From contig NZ_CP034689.1 in assembly GCF_003994415.1 (NCBI RefSeq), forward strand, positions 1,922,001-1,986,000: 64,000 bases of DNA. The letters run 5' to 3'. The notes beneath the pieces were generated by a model, which saw only the letters and a program-made list of their open reading frames with translations, did not search any database and was not told the DNA's origin. Of the stretch, positions 1 to 8,550 are shown in pieces. This DNA comes from Achromobacter spanius. GTDB lineage: Bacteria > Pseudomonadota > Gammaproteobacteria > Burkholderiales > Burkholderiaceae_B. Position numbers and translations under genes: made by a program. Numbering within the stretch: the stretch's first letter is position 1; each line of letters starts with the position of its first letter.

Positions 1-588
1 GAGATTGCGCGGATGGAAGCGGTATTCCGCGATGCGGGCGCCACACGCTGCCAGGTGTCCACATCGGAAGCCGAGCGCCTGAAATTCTGGGCGGGCCGCA
101 AGAACGCGTTTCCGGCGGCAGGCCGGGTGTCGCCCGATTACTACTGCATGGATGGCACGATTCCGCGGCGCCACCTGGCGCGCGTGCTGGGCGCCATCGA
201 GCAGATGGAAGACGAATTCGGCCTGCGCTGCGCCAACGTGTTCCATGCGGGCGACGGCAATCTGCACCCGCTGATTCTGTTTGATTCGAACAAGCCGGAC
301 GAGGTGGAGCGTGCCGAGAAATTCGGCGCGGCCATTCTTGAGCTGTGCGTGCAGGTAGGAGGCACCGTGACCGGAGAGCACGGTGTGGGTATGGAGAAAA
401 TAAATCAAATGTGCGTGCAATTCTCTCGCGAAGAACTCGACGCGTTCCTGGCGGTCAAGCGGGCGTTCGACCCGCCGTGCCTGCTGAATCCTGAAAAAGT
501 CATTCCCACGCTGGCCCGCTGCGCCGAATACGGCAAGATGCACGTCCATGCGGGTGAGTTGCGGTTCCCCGATCTCGCTCGTTTCTAG
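1..588 (+). CDS. glcD: Glycolate oxidase subunit GlcD, C-terminal part
   Basis: The gene enters from the left edge in frame, so only about the last 195 codons are present. The visible part is the C-terminal FAD-linked oxidase domain: it has the VFHAGDGNLHPL stretch and the TGEHGVGMEK stretch typical of GlcD and D-lactate dehydrogenase-type flavoproteins. GlcD carries the FAD and oxidises glycolate to glyoxylate together with GlcE and GlcF. Those two genes follow directly, 11 bases to glcE and then 6 bases to glcF, so this is one operon. The neighbours make GlcD much more likely than a stand-alone lactate dehydrogenase. Confidence 0.93.
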   Translation, partial: EIARMEAVFRDAGATRCQVSTSEAERLKFWAGRKNAFPAAGRVSPDYYCMDGTIPRRHLARVLGAIEQMEDEFGLRCANVFHAGDGNLHPLILFDSNKPDEVERAEKFGAAILELCVQVGGTVTGEHGVGMEKINQMCVQFSREELDAFLAVKRAFDPPCLLNPEKVIPTLARCAEYGKMHVHAGELRFPDLARF

Positions 589-599
589 GACGTATCCCT

Positions 600-1706
600 A
601 TGGATTTTGTCCTGTCGGAATTGTGCGACCAGGTCATGACGGCCCGTGCCGGCCACAAACCGCTGTTTGTGATGGGCGGCGGCAGCAAGGCGTTCTACGG
701 CAACTACCGCCCGGTCACGCCGCAAGACGGCCACTGCCTGTTGGATATGACACCGTATCGCGGCATCGTCAGCTACCACCCGTCCGAGTTGGTGGTGACC
801 GTGCGCGCGGGCACGCCCTTGGCTGAACTGGAAGCGACGCTGGCCGAGAACGGACAGATGCTGGCCTTTGAACCGCCGCACTTCGCCCAAGCCGCGACGG
901 TGGGCGGGTGCGTGGCATCGGGCCTGTCGGGCCCGCGCCGTATGAGCGCTGGCGCGCTGCGTGATTTTGTACTCGGCACGCGGCTGCTGGATTCAGAAGG
1001 GCGGATGCTGTCGTTCGGCGGTGAAGTCATGAAGAACGTTGCGGGCTACGATGTGTCGCGCCTGTTGGCCGGATCGCACGGCATCTTCGGCGCCATTCTG
1101 GATGTGTCGTTGAAGGTGGTGCCCCGCCCCATGGAAGAGCTGACGCTGGTGCTGCCCGCCACGCAGGCGCAGGCCTTGGCCAGCTTTGCGTTATGGCGTG
1201 GCAAGCCCTTGCCGATTTCCGCCACCAGTTGGACGGGCGGTGATGACAACGCCGAAGGCAGCATGCACGTGCGCCTGTCGGGCGCCCCGCCGGCAATCGC
1301 CAGCGCACGGCGGGTCGTGGGGGGAGACCCGCTGGCGCCCGATGCGGCCGATGCGTGGTGGCAGTCCCTGCGCGAGCAGACCCATGAATTTTTTCAGCCG
1401 GACCGCCCCTTGTGGCGTCTTGCCTTGCCGCCCACCGCCGCCGTGCTGGGTCTGGGCCAGACCCTGATTGAATGGGGCGGCGGGCAGCGTTGGCTGTCCG
1501 GCCAGCACGACGCGGCCACGCTGCGCGAGACCGCCGCGCGGATGGGCGGGCACGCCACCTTGTTCCGTCTTGGCAATACCAAGCCGCCGGCTGACGGTGT
1601 CTTCCATCCCCTGGCGCCTGGCGTCGCGGCGATTACCCGCCGGCTCAAGCAGGAGCTTGACCCGTCCAGCCTGTTCAACCCTGGCCGCCTGGTTCTGGAG
1701 CTATAG
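600..1706 (+). CDS. glcE: Glycolate oxidase subunit GlcE (FAD-binding)
   Basis: This 368-residue protein has an N-terminal PCMH-type FAD-binding fold. Visible are the MGGGSKAFYG loop near residue 22, the AQAATVGGCVASGLSGPRR segment near residue 97, and GGEVMKNVAGYD near residue 140. It lacks the long C-terminal oxidase domain of GlcD, which is the normal architecture for GlcE. It acts with GlcD and GlcF in the membrane-associated glycolate oxidase that feeds electrons to the respiratory chain. The position between glcD and glcF with short gaps supports the call. Confidence 0.95.
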   Translation: MDFVLSELCDQVMTARAGHKPLFVMGGGSKAFYGNYRPVTPQDGHCLLDMTPYRGIVSYHPSELVVTVRAGTPLAELEATLAENGQMLAFEPPHFAQAATVGGCVASGLSGPRRMSAGALRDFVLGTRLLDSEGRMLSFGGEVMKNVAGYDVSRLLAGSHGIFGAILDVSLKVVPRPMEELTLVLPATQAQALASFALWRGKPLPISATSWTGGDDNAEGSMHVRLSGAPPAIASARRVVGGDPLAPDAADAWWQSLREQTHEFFQPDRPLWRLALPPTAAVLGLGQTLIEWGGGQRWLSGQHDAATLRETAARMGGHATLFRLGNTKPPADGVFHPLAPGVAAITRRLKQELDPSSLFNPGRLVLEL

Positions 1707-1712
1707 CGCGTC

Positions 1713-2948
1713 ATGCAAACCAACCTGGCATCCTGGGCCCGCGACACCGACTTGGGCAACGAGGCCGACGCCATTCTGCGTCGGTGCGTGCATTGTGGTT
1801 TCTGCACGGCCACCTGTCCCACGTATCAGGTGCTGGGCGATGAGCTCGACAGCCCGCGCGGTCGCATTTATCTGATCAAGCAGGTGCTGGAGGGCGCGCC
1901 GCCCACGCAATCCACGCAACGGCATCTGGACCGCTGCCTGACCTGCCGCAATTGCGAAACCACTTGCCCGTCGGGTGTGGAGTACGGTCACTTGATCGAT
2001 ATCGGCCGCAAGATCGTTGACGAGCGTGTGCCGCGTTCCTGGGCGGACAGGACCAAGCGCAATCTGCTGCGCCGGGCGATGTTGTCGCCGCTGTTCGCGC
2101 CCGCGATGCGGGTGGGGCAGGCGATGCGTGGACTGTTGCCCGATGCGCTCAAGCGCAAGGTGCCCGAGCGCCGCGACGCGGGCGTGCTGCCCCAGGTTGC
2201 GGGGCACGCGCGGCAAGTGCTGATGCTGGCAGGTTGCGTGCAGCCGGCCATGATGCCCACGATTGACGCCGCCACCATCCGGGTGCTGGACGCCGTGGGT
2301 ATCGGTGCGCGCATTGCGCCGGGCGCGGGGTGCTGCGGCGCGGTCAGCTTCCATCTGGATGCGCAAGAGGCGGCGCTGGCGCAGATGCGCGGCAACATCG
2401 ACGCCTGGTGGCCGCTGGTGCAAGACGGCGCGGTCGAAGCCATCGTCATGAATGCGTCCGGTTGCGGCGCGATGGTGAAGGAATACGCGCATCACCTGAA
2501 GCATGATCCCGCCTACGCGCAGAAGGCGGCGGATATCGTTGCGCTGGTCAAGGACGTGGCCGAAATCGTGGCGCCGCATGCCGCGCAACTGCGTGCGCGC
2601 TTGCCTGATGGCGTGCGCGCCGCCTTTCATCCGCCGTGCACGCTGCAACATTGGCAGGGCTTGCGGCCCTTGTCCGAGCAGCTATTGGTGGACTTGGGCT
2701 TTGATTTGCAGCCATTCGCCGACAAGCATCTGTGCTGCGGATCGGCGGGGGCGTACTCGGTGTTGAACCCGGAGATTGCCCTGGAACTGCGCGACCGCAA
2801 GCTGAGCGCCATCGCGGCGGGCGGGCCGGATGTGATTCTGTCGGCCAACATCGGCTGCATCGGCCATCTGCAAAGCGGCACCGACACGCCGGTGCGGCAT
2901 TGGGTGGAAGTGGTGGACGAGCAGCTGCGCCAGGCGGCTGCGGGATAA
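1713..2948 (+). CDS. glcF: Glycolate oxidase iron-sulfur subunit GlcF
   Basis: This 411-residue protein has two 4Fe-4S cluster motifs. The first uses C25, C28, C31 and C35 (CVHCGFCTATCP); the second uses C75, C78, C81 and C85 (CLTCRNCETTCP). Two CCG domains follow, marked by AGCCGAVSFH and HLCCGSAGAY. It passes electrons from the GlcD/GlcE flavins toward the quinone pool. It is the last gene of the glc operon; the next gene is on the opposite strand. Confidence 0.96.
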   Translation: MQTNLASWARDTDLGNEADAILRRCVHCGFCTATCPTYQVLGDELDSPRGRIYLIKQVLEGAPPTQSTQRHLDRCLTCRNCETTCPSGVEYGHLIDIGRKIVDERVPRSWADRTKRNLLRRAMLSPLFAPAMRVGQAMRGLLPDALKRKVPERRDAGVLPQVAGHARQVLMLAGCVQPAMMPTIDAATIRVLDAVGIGARIAPGAGCCGAVSFHLDAQEAALAQMRGNIDAWWPLVQDGAVEAIVMNASGCGAMVKEYAHHLKHDPAYAQKAADIVALVKDVAEIVAPHAAQLRARLPDGVRAAFHPPCTLQHWQGLRPLSEQLLVDLGFDLQPFADKHLCCGSAGAYSVLNPEIALELRDRKLSAIAAGGPDVILSANIGCIGHLQSGTDTPVRHWVEVVDEQLRQAAAG

Positions 2949-3063
2949 GGCGAGACCTTGTGGGCGGGACAAGCCTTGCGGGGAAGTGCTGGGCCGCCTG
3001 CCACGAACGCCCGGGCTCAGGCGTTCGTGGACGGTGAACAATGCTCGATGCGTGGCAGGCGCT

Positions 3064-4503
3064 CTATTCGACCGCTTTCACCATGTCTTCCAGCACCTTC
3101 TTCGCATCGCCGAACACCATCATCGTGCGGTCCATGTAGAACAACTCGTTATCCAGGCCGGCGTATCCCGAGGCCATGGAGCGCTTGTTCACGATTACGG
3201 TGCGTGCCTTGTAGGCCTCAAGAATGGGCATGCCGGCAATGGGCGACTTGGGGTCGTTCTTGGCGGCGGGGTTGACCACGTCGTTGGCCCCCAGCACCAG
3301 CACCACGTCGGTCTGCGCGAACTCGCTGTTGATGTCTTCCATTTCGAAGACCTGGTCGTAGGGCACTTCGGCCTCGGCCAGCAGCACGTTCATGTGGCCC
3401 GGCATGCGGCCGGCAACGGGGTGGATGGCGTACTTGACCGTCACGCCGCGCTCGGTGAGCTTGGTGGCCAATTCCTTCAGCGCGTGCTGCGCGCGCGCCA
3501 CGGCCAGGCCGTAGCCCGGCACGATGGTGACGCTTTCGGCGTTGCTCATGAGGAAGGCCGCATCATCCGCGCTGCCCGACTTGACGCTGCGTTGCTGCGC
3601 CGCGCCCGCATCCGCCGCGCCGCCCGCCTGCCCACCGAAGCCGCCCAGAATCACATTGAAGAACGAGCGGTTCATCGCCTTGCACATGATGTAGGACAGG
3701 ATGGCGCCGGACGACCCCACCAGCGAACCGGCGATGATCAGCATCGGGTTGTTGAGCGAAAAGCCGATGCCGGCCGCCGCCCAACCCGAATAGCTGTTCA
3801 GCATCGACACCACCACCGGCATGTCCGCGCCGCCGATCGGAATGATGATCAGCACGCCCAGCACGAAGGCGATCAGCGTCATGATGATGAAGGGCGTCCA
3901 TTCCTGCGTCAGCATGAACCACACGCCGCAGCCCAGCATCACCAACGCCAACGCCAGGTTCAGCATGTGCTGGCCGGAAAAGACGACGGGCGCGCCTTGG
4001 AACAGCCGGAACTTGTACTTGCCCGACAGCTTGCCAAACGCGATGACCGAGCCCGAGAACGTGATGGCGCCCACGAACGTGCCGATGAAGAGCTCGAAGC
4101 GGTTGCCGGTGGGAATCAGCATGCCGGCCGGCACGATGCCGAACGCATGCGGTTCGGCCACCACCGCCACTGCGATGGCCACCGCCGCCAGGCCGATCAT
4201 GCTGTGCATGAAGGCGACCAGTTCGGGCATCTTTGTCATCTCGACGCGGCGCGCCATCAAGGTGCCGATGGAGCCGCCCACCAACAGGCCCAGCACGACC
4301 CAGCCCAGGCCGATGGTGGCGGTGCCCTCGCGCGCCAGGCCGATGATGAGCGCCGCCGTGGTCAGCACCGCGATCGCCATGCCGGCCATGCCGAAGGCGT
4401 TGCCCAGCCGCGACGTGGTCGGGTGCGACAGGCCCTTGAGCGCCTGGATGAAGCAGATCGAAGCAATCAGATAAAGCAGGGTGACCAGATTCAGCGAGAT
4501 CAT
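3064..4503 (-). CDS. pntB: NAD(P) transhydrogenase subunit beta
   Basis: This 479-residue protein has about eight to nine hydrophobic segments over residues 1-270, then a soluble NADP(H)-binding domain III from about residue 310. Domain III shows VPGYGLAVARAQ, HPVAGRMPGHMNVLLAEA and LGANDVVNPAA, all characteristic of PntB. With the two alpha polypeptides it couples proton entry to hydride transfer from NADH to NADP+ at the inner membrane. Its start overlaps the stop of the preceding pntAB gene by four bases (ATGA), so translation is probably coupled. Confidence 0.96.
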   Translation of the reverse strand: MISLNLVTLLYLIASICFIQALKGLSHPTTSRLGNAFGMAGMAIAVLTTAALIIGLAREGTATIGLGWVVLGLLVGGSIGTLMARRVEMTKMPELVAFMHSMIGLAAVAIAVAVVAEPHAFGIVPAGMLIPTGNRFELFIGTFVGAITFSGSVIAFGKLSGKYKFRLFQGAPVVFSGQHMLNLALALVMLGCGVWFMLTQEWTPFIIMTLIAFVLGVLIIIPIGGADMPVVVSMLNSYSGWAAAGIGFSLNNPMLIIAGSLVGSSGAILSYIMCKAMNRSFFNVILGGFGGQAGGAADAGAAQQRSVKSGSADDAAFLMSNAESVTIVPGYGLAVARAQHALKELATKLTERGVTVKYAIHPVAGRMPGHMNVLLAEAEVPYDQVFEMEDINSEFAQTDVVLVLGANDVVNPAAKNDPKSPIAGMPILEAYKARTVIVNKRSMASGYAGLDNELFYMDRTMMVFGDAKKVLEDMVKAVE

Positions 4504-4817
4504 TTCGCGTCCTCCTTGCCCGGCTTGCGATCTTTTTTCTTGAACATTTCCAGCATGCGCCGCGTGACGAGAAAGCCGCCGAATACGTTCACCGCCGCAA
4601 GCGCCACCGCGAACACGCCCATGCCGCGCGCCAGCCCGCCTTCGGTCAGCGCGGCCGCCAGCATGGCGCCCACGATGATGATGGCCGAGATGGCGTTGGT
4701 GACCGCCATCAGCGGCGTGTGCAGGGCGGGCGTGACATTCCAGACGACGTGGTAGCCAACATAGATGGCCAACACGAAGATGATGAGGTTCATCAGGGTG
4801 GGGTTGATCGCTTCCAT
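4500..4817 (-). CDS. pntAB: NAD(P) transhydrogenase subunit alpha, membrane part
   Basis: A 105-residue protein with three hydrophobic helices (LIIFVLAIYVGYHVVW, AISAIIIVGAMLAAAL and the MGVFAVALAAVNVFGG segment). It corresponds to the membrane domain that is fused to the alpha subunit in E. coli but is a separate gene in many other bacteria. I chose the start at 4817 because a GGAGG site lies just upstream and the longer reading frame would run into pntAA. It lies 2 bases after pntAA and overlaps pntB by 4 bases. Confidence 0.93.
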   Translation of the reverse strand: MEAINPTLMNLIIFVLAIYVGYHVVWNVTPALHTPLMAVTNAISAIIIVGAMLAAALTEGGLARGMGVFAVALAAVNVFGGFLVTRRMLEMFKKKDRKPGKEDAK

Positions 4818-4819
4818 GT

Positions 4820-5938
4820 TCAAGTCCTCCGCGTCACATTGCCGCCTTCGCATACCAGGCAGGCCGCCACGATTTCATCGTCGCGCTGGATCGCCAGCGC
4901 GCCGTCCGCATTGATGATGAGCTTCAGGAAGTCCATGACGTTGCGCGCATAGAGCGCGGACGCGTCGGTGGCGACCAGGCCCGGCAGGTTGGTCAGGCCG
5001 ATGATCGTCACGCCGTGTTTTTCAACGATCTGGCCTTTTTCGGACAGCGGGCAATTGCCGCCGCGCTCGACAGCCAGGTCGACCAGTACCGAGCCGGGCC
5101 GCATGGCGGCAACGGTGTCGGCGGACACCAGGGTCGGGGCGGGGCGGCCGGGGATCAGCGCGGTGGTGATGACGATGTCGGCCTGCTTGCAGCGTTCGGA
5201 CACGAGCGCCGCCTGACGCGCCATCCAGCCGGGAGGCATGGCGCGCGCGTAGCCGCCCTTGCCTTCGGCAATTTCGCGTTCCTCGTCGGTTTCAAAAGGC
5301 ACGTCGATGAACTTGGCGCCCAGCGACTCCACCTGTTCGCGCGCGGCGGGGCGTACGTCGGACGCTTCGACCACCGCACCCAGCCGCTTGGCCGTGGCAA
5401 TAGCCTGCAAGCCGGCCACGCCCGTGCCCAGCACGACGGCCCGCGCGGCCTTCAGTGTGCCGGCGGCGGTCATCATCATGGGAATCAGCCTGCCGTAGTG
5501 GTGGGCGGCCAGCAGCACGGCCTTGTAGCCGGCCAGGTTGGCCTGCGAAGACAGCACGTCCAGGCTTTGCGCGCGCGTGATGCGTGGCGCGGCTTCCAGG
5601 GCAAAGCCGGTCAACCCCGCGGCGGCCATGTGTTCAATGCCTTCGGCGTCGAATGGGTCGAGCATGCCGATGACGACGGCGCCCGGCTTCATCTGGGGCA
5701 ATTCGGTGGGGGAGGGGGCGCGAACCTTCAGGACAAGTTCCGCGCCCAGGGCATCCTGGGTGGAACCGAGCGTGGCGCCCGCGGCCTCATAGGCGTCGTC
5801 CGGATAGCGGGCGGCGTCGCCTGCCCCACGCTCCACGACAACGGTGTGTTTGCCGCCTACGTACTTCTTGACGGTCTCCGGTGTTGCTGCGACACGGGTT
5901 TCCCCGTCTCGGGTCTCTTTTGGTATCCCGATGTGCAT
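4820..5938 (-). CDS. pntAA: NAD(P) transhydrogenase subunit alpha, soluble part
   Basis: This 372-residue protein is the NAD(H)-binding domain I, related to alanine dehydrogenase. It begins MHIGIPKETRDGETRVAATPE, and carries the Rossmann loop VLGTGVAGLQAIATAKRLGA near residue 170 and ASDVRPAAREQVESLGAKF just after. It ends before the membrane part, consistent with the split-alpha arrangement. It is the first gene of a three-gene minus-strand operon pntAA-pntAB-pntB, and its promoter must lie in the repeat-rich gap to the right. Confidence 0.96.
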   Translation of the reverse strand: MHIGIPKETRDGETRVAATPETVKKYVGGKHTVVVERGAGDAARYPDDAYEAAGATLGSTQDALGAELVLKVRAPSPTELPQMKPGAVVIGMLDPFDAEGIEHMAAAGLTGFALEAAPRITRAQSLDVLSSQANLAGYKAVLLAAHHYGRLIPMMMTAAGTLKAARAVVLGTGVAGLQAIATAKRLGAVVEASDVRPAAREQVESLGAKFIDVPFETDEEREIAEGKGGYARAMPPGWMARQAALVSERCKQADIVITTALIPGRPAPTLVSADTVAAMRPGSVLVDLAVERGGNCPLSEKGQIVEKHGVTIIGLTNLPGLVATDASALYARNVMDFLKLIINADGALAIQRDDEIVAACLVCEGGNVTRRT

Positions 5939-5984
5939 CGACGCCTCTCCTCAGAAGGTTCGCCGTAGTTATACACGCTAATGT

Positions 5985-6163
5985 TGCCCCCACGCGCGCT
6001 CATTGCATTCGCGCGCTGCCCCCGAGGGGGCTGGCCCGCCTTGGGGCGGCCCGGCGGCGGGCCGTTGCGCCACGAGGGAGTGTGCCCCCACGCCGCGCTC
6101 ATTGCATTCGCTTGCTGCCCCCGAGGGGGCTGGCCCGCCTTGGGAGCGGCCCGGCGGCGGGCC
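5985..6163. repeat. Two direct copies of a GC-rich ~80-bp repeat
   Basis: Two near-identical copies lie at 5985-6063 (79 bases) and 6083-6163 (81 bases). Each contains CTCATTGCATTCG, the palindrome CCCCCGAGGGGG, and a GC-rich inverted repeat built from GGCCCGCC and GGCGGGCC. They differ by a few substitutions and small indels. From memory this type of element is scattered in intergenic regions of Bordetella and Achromobacter; here it fills the gap between the pntAA promoter side and the hutG terminator. The gap contains no credible gene. Confidence 0.85.
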
Positions 6164-6252
6164 GCCGGCCTCCCGCTGGCGCGTTCGTTGCTTGCGCGCG
6201 TCTTGGGCGGCAGGGGCGGTTAGTTCTTTTGGTTGAGGGCTTTTATAGGGCG

Positions 6253-6282
6253 AAAAAAAGCCCCATGGCGAACCATGGGGCT
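6253..6282 (-). terminator. Rho-independent terminator of hutG
   Basis: A 10-bp perfect stem (AGCCCCATGG / CCATGGGGCT) with a 4-base loop is followed, on the minus strand, by a run of seven T residues. It lies about 75 bases past the hutG stop codon. Confidence 0.9.
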
Positions 6283-6356
6283 TGGGCTTTGCAGCCCACT
6301 TGCTCCGGCCAGTCTTACCACGCCGCTGGCCGGCACTTGCGCGTAAACGTCCGGCG

Positions 6357-7232
6357 TCAGGCCGTTTGCGCGCGAGTCCAGTTGATCAGCGCGGCGGTCA
6401 GGTCGCGCAGATCGGCCTTCAGGCGGCCATAGTTTTCGGTGGGACGCAGCGTGACTTCGTCCATGTACAACTTGCGGTTGATTTCGATCTGCAGGCTGTG
6501 GCGGCCTTCTTCGGGGCGGCCAAAGGCGCGCACCAGTTCCACGCCCTTGTAGGGGTCGTTCACGGTCACGTTGTAGCCGCGTTCACGCAGCCAGGCCGCG
6601 ATGAATTCACGGAAGGCCGGATCGCTGGTGCTACCGTCGCGATCACCCAGCACGAAGTCGGGGTGGACCAGGCCGGGGCGATCGGTGGCGAAGGCGCCGG
6701 CCACGCTGGGCATGGAGTGGCAGTTGATGTGCCAGACCTTGCCGAACTTTTTGTGGGCGGCATCCAGCACCTGGCCGAGCGCGGCGTGGTACGGCTTCCA
6801 GCAGGCGTTGATGCGGTGGCGCACTTCTTCCACCGTCAGCTTGCGCTTGTACAAGGGCGTGCCGTCATCCAGCATGCGCCAGATCAGGCCCTTGCCCAGC
6901 TTCACCTTGGGCGACGCATTGATGGCGTCGGGCCAGGCTTCGTCCAGCAGCAATTCGTCGATCTCGTCGGGTGCGCGGTTGGCGTCGATGTAGGCGCGCG
7001 GGAACGCGGCGGCCACCATCGGTACGCCCAGATCAAGCGCATCGCCCCACAGGTCGTCAACCCAGGTGTCCTCGGCAGTGCGCAGCGCGCCAAAGTCCAC
7101 CGCGGCGGCGAAGTCCGGAGGGTAGGCGGTGCCGCTGTGCGGAGAGTCCAGCACAAGCGGGGCCGAGGAGTCCGAATCCGGATATTGCTGCGGAAGGTCG
7201 AGCCGGTAAGACAGGGGTTGGGTAATTCGCAT
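6357..7232 (-). CDS. hutG: N-formylglutamate deformylase
   Basis: This 291-residue protein belongs to the N-formylglutamate amidohydrolase family, which hydrolyses N-formyl-L-glutamate to formate and glutamate in one branch of histidine degradation. Visible family features are LVLDSPHSGTAYPPDF near residue 25, the NCHSMPS segment near residue 170 with probable metal-binding histidine, and VNDPYKGVELVRAFG near residue 225. No other hut gene is in the window. The next gene upstream is a Bug-type receptor in the same direction, 70 bases away, so the two may be co-transcribed. Confidence 0.88.
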   Translation of the reverse strand: MRITQPLSYRLDLPQQYPDSDSSAPLVLDSPHSGTAYPPDFAAAVDFGALRTAEDTWVDDLWGDALDLGVPMVAAAFPRAYIDANRAPDEIDELLLDEAWPDAINASPKVKLGKGLIWRMLDDGTPLYKRKLTVEEVRHRINACWKPYHAALGQVLDAAHKKFGKVWHINCHSMPSVAGAFATDRPGLVHPDFVLGDRDGSTSDPAFREFIAAWLRERGYNVTVNDPYKGVELVRAFGRPEEGRHSLQIEINRKLYMDEVTLRPTENYGRLKADLRDLTAALINWTRAQTA

Positions 7233-7302
7233 ATAGAGGTACTGCGTTCGTGAATCGGAGGCCCCCGCGGCCGAAGACGGCGCGGCGGGGGCCGAAGACC
7301 GC

Positions 7303-8292
7303 TTAGTCGATCTTCACGTTGGCTTCTTTGGCGATGCGCTTGTTCTTGGCGATTTCGGCGGCGATCTGCTTGCTGAAGTCTGCCGGGCTGTTGGCGGCTG
7401 GCGCGGCGCCCAGCGCTTCCAGGCGCGACTTGACGTCGGCTTCCGCGCTGACCTTCTGCACGGCGGCGTTCAGCTTGGCCAGGATGGGCTCCGGCAGCTT
7501 GGCCGGGGCAACCAGGCCAAACCACGACGAGTCGTTCACGGCCGGCAGGCCGGCTTCGGCGAACGTGGGCACATCAGGCAAGGCAGCCACGCGCTTGGGC
7601 GCGGCGACGGCCATGGCGATCAGGCGGCCGGATTGCACATGCGGCAGGGAGGACGGCAGGTTGTCATACATGACGTCGACCTGGCCGGCCAGCGCGTCAT
7701 TCAGCGCCGGGCCCACGCCACGGTAGGGCACGTGCATCAGGTCGGTGCCCGAGGCCATCTTGAACAGTTCGCCCATCATGTGCGAGACCGAACCATTGCC
7801 GGCCGACGCATACGTCAGTTTGCCCGGCTCGCTCTTGGCCAGCGTGATCAGTTCGGCGATGTTCTTGGCCTTCACCTTGGGGTTGATCGTCATGATGTTC
7901 GGCACGGCAGCCAGGTTCGAGATGGGCGTGAAGTCCTTCTCGCCATCGAACGGCAGGTTCGGGTAGATGGCCGGGTTGATGCCGTGGGTGCTGACGGTGG
8001 CGATGCCCAGGACGTAGCCGTCCGGCGCGCTGCTGGCGACGAAGGCGCTGCCGATCGAGCCGCCGGCGCCGCCGCGGTTTTCGACCACCACGGTCTGGCC
8101 CAGTTCCTTGCCCAGCTTGTCCGCGAACAGGCGACCGACGATGTCGGTGGTGCCGCCGGGCGGGAAGGGAACGATCAGGCGGATGGGCTTGCTGGGATAC
8201 GCGTCTTCAGCGTGCGCGATACCCGAGGTCAGCGGCGTGGCCAGGGTCGCGGCAGCGACACACAGGCCCAGTACTACGTTACGGCGTTGCAT
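7303..8292 (-). CDS. Bug-family tripartite tricarboxylate receptor
   Basis: A 329-residue periplasmic binding protein. The N terminus MQRRNVVLGLCVAAATLATP is a signal peptide with probable cleavage after AHA. The mature part starts YPSKPIRLIVPFPPGGTTDI, the classic Bug/TctC opening, followed by the GGAGGSIGSAFVASSAPDG loop. I chose 8292 as start because an AGGGGAA site precedes it and the signal peptide starts there; the frame is open further upstream but that would overlap the LysR promoter. The ligand is unknown; proximity to hutG suggests an N-formylated or carboxylate compound, which is inference. Confidence 0.92.
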   Translation of the reverse strand: MQRRNVVLGLCVAAATLATPLTSGIAHAEDAYPSKPIRLIVPFPPGGTTDIVGRLFADKLGKELGQTVVVENRGGAGGSIGSAFVASSAPDGYVLGIATVSTHGINPAIYPNLPFDGEKDFTPISNLAAVPNIMTINPKVKAKNIAELITLAKSEPGKLTYASAGNGSVSHMMGELFKMASGTDLMHVPYRGVGPALNDALAGQVDVMYDNLPSSLPHVQSGRLIAMAVAAPKRVAALPDVPTFAEAGLPAVNDSSWFGLVAPAKLPEPILAKLNAAVQKVSAEADVKSRLEALGAAPAANSPADFSKQIAAEIAKNKRIAKEANVKID

Positions 8293-8440
8293 GGATTCCC
8301 CTAATAAATTGGAAAGCGGATGCGCAAAGGCAGACGCAAACGCAATGATTCTTTCCTGGCGGGGCGGTTTGCGCAAACGAAAGTTTCTCCGTAAGCTATG
8401 ACTTTTTTTCATGCCTCTTGTTTGCCGACACGGATCGGGC

Positions 8441-8456
8441 GTTACTTTTGTGTAAC
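8441..8456. promoter_or_regulatory. Inverted repeat in LysR/Bug divergent promoter region
   Basis: GTTAC-N6-GTAAC lies in the 258-base gap between the divergent Bug and LysR genes. The shape fits a LysR-type regulator box, but no binding evidence exists and the match could be chance. Confidence 0.4.
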
Positions 8457-8550
8457 TTTTCCGTCGCGCGGCGTCACCTCGAAGGCAGGGGATGGCATCC
8501 CCGATCAAGCCCCGTTGGGGCGGGAGCCCCACGCTGTGTGGGGGCATTAA

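Noticed and set aside
2986..4755. 589-residue plus-strand open frame
   Set aside because: It is antisense to pntB and pntAB; its product is rich in His, Gln, Arg and Asp in the manner of GC-rich shadow frames.
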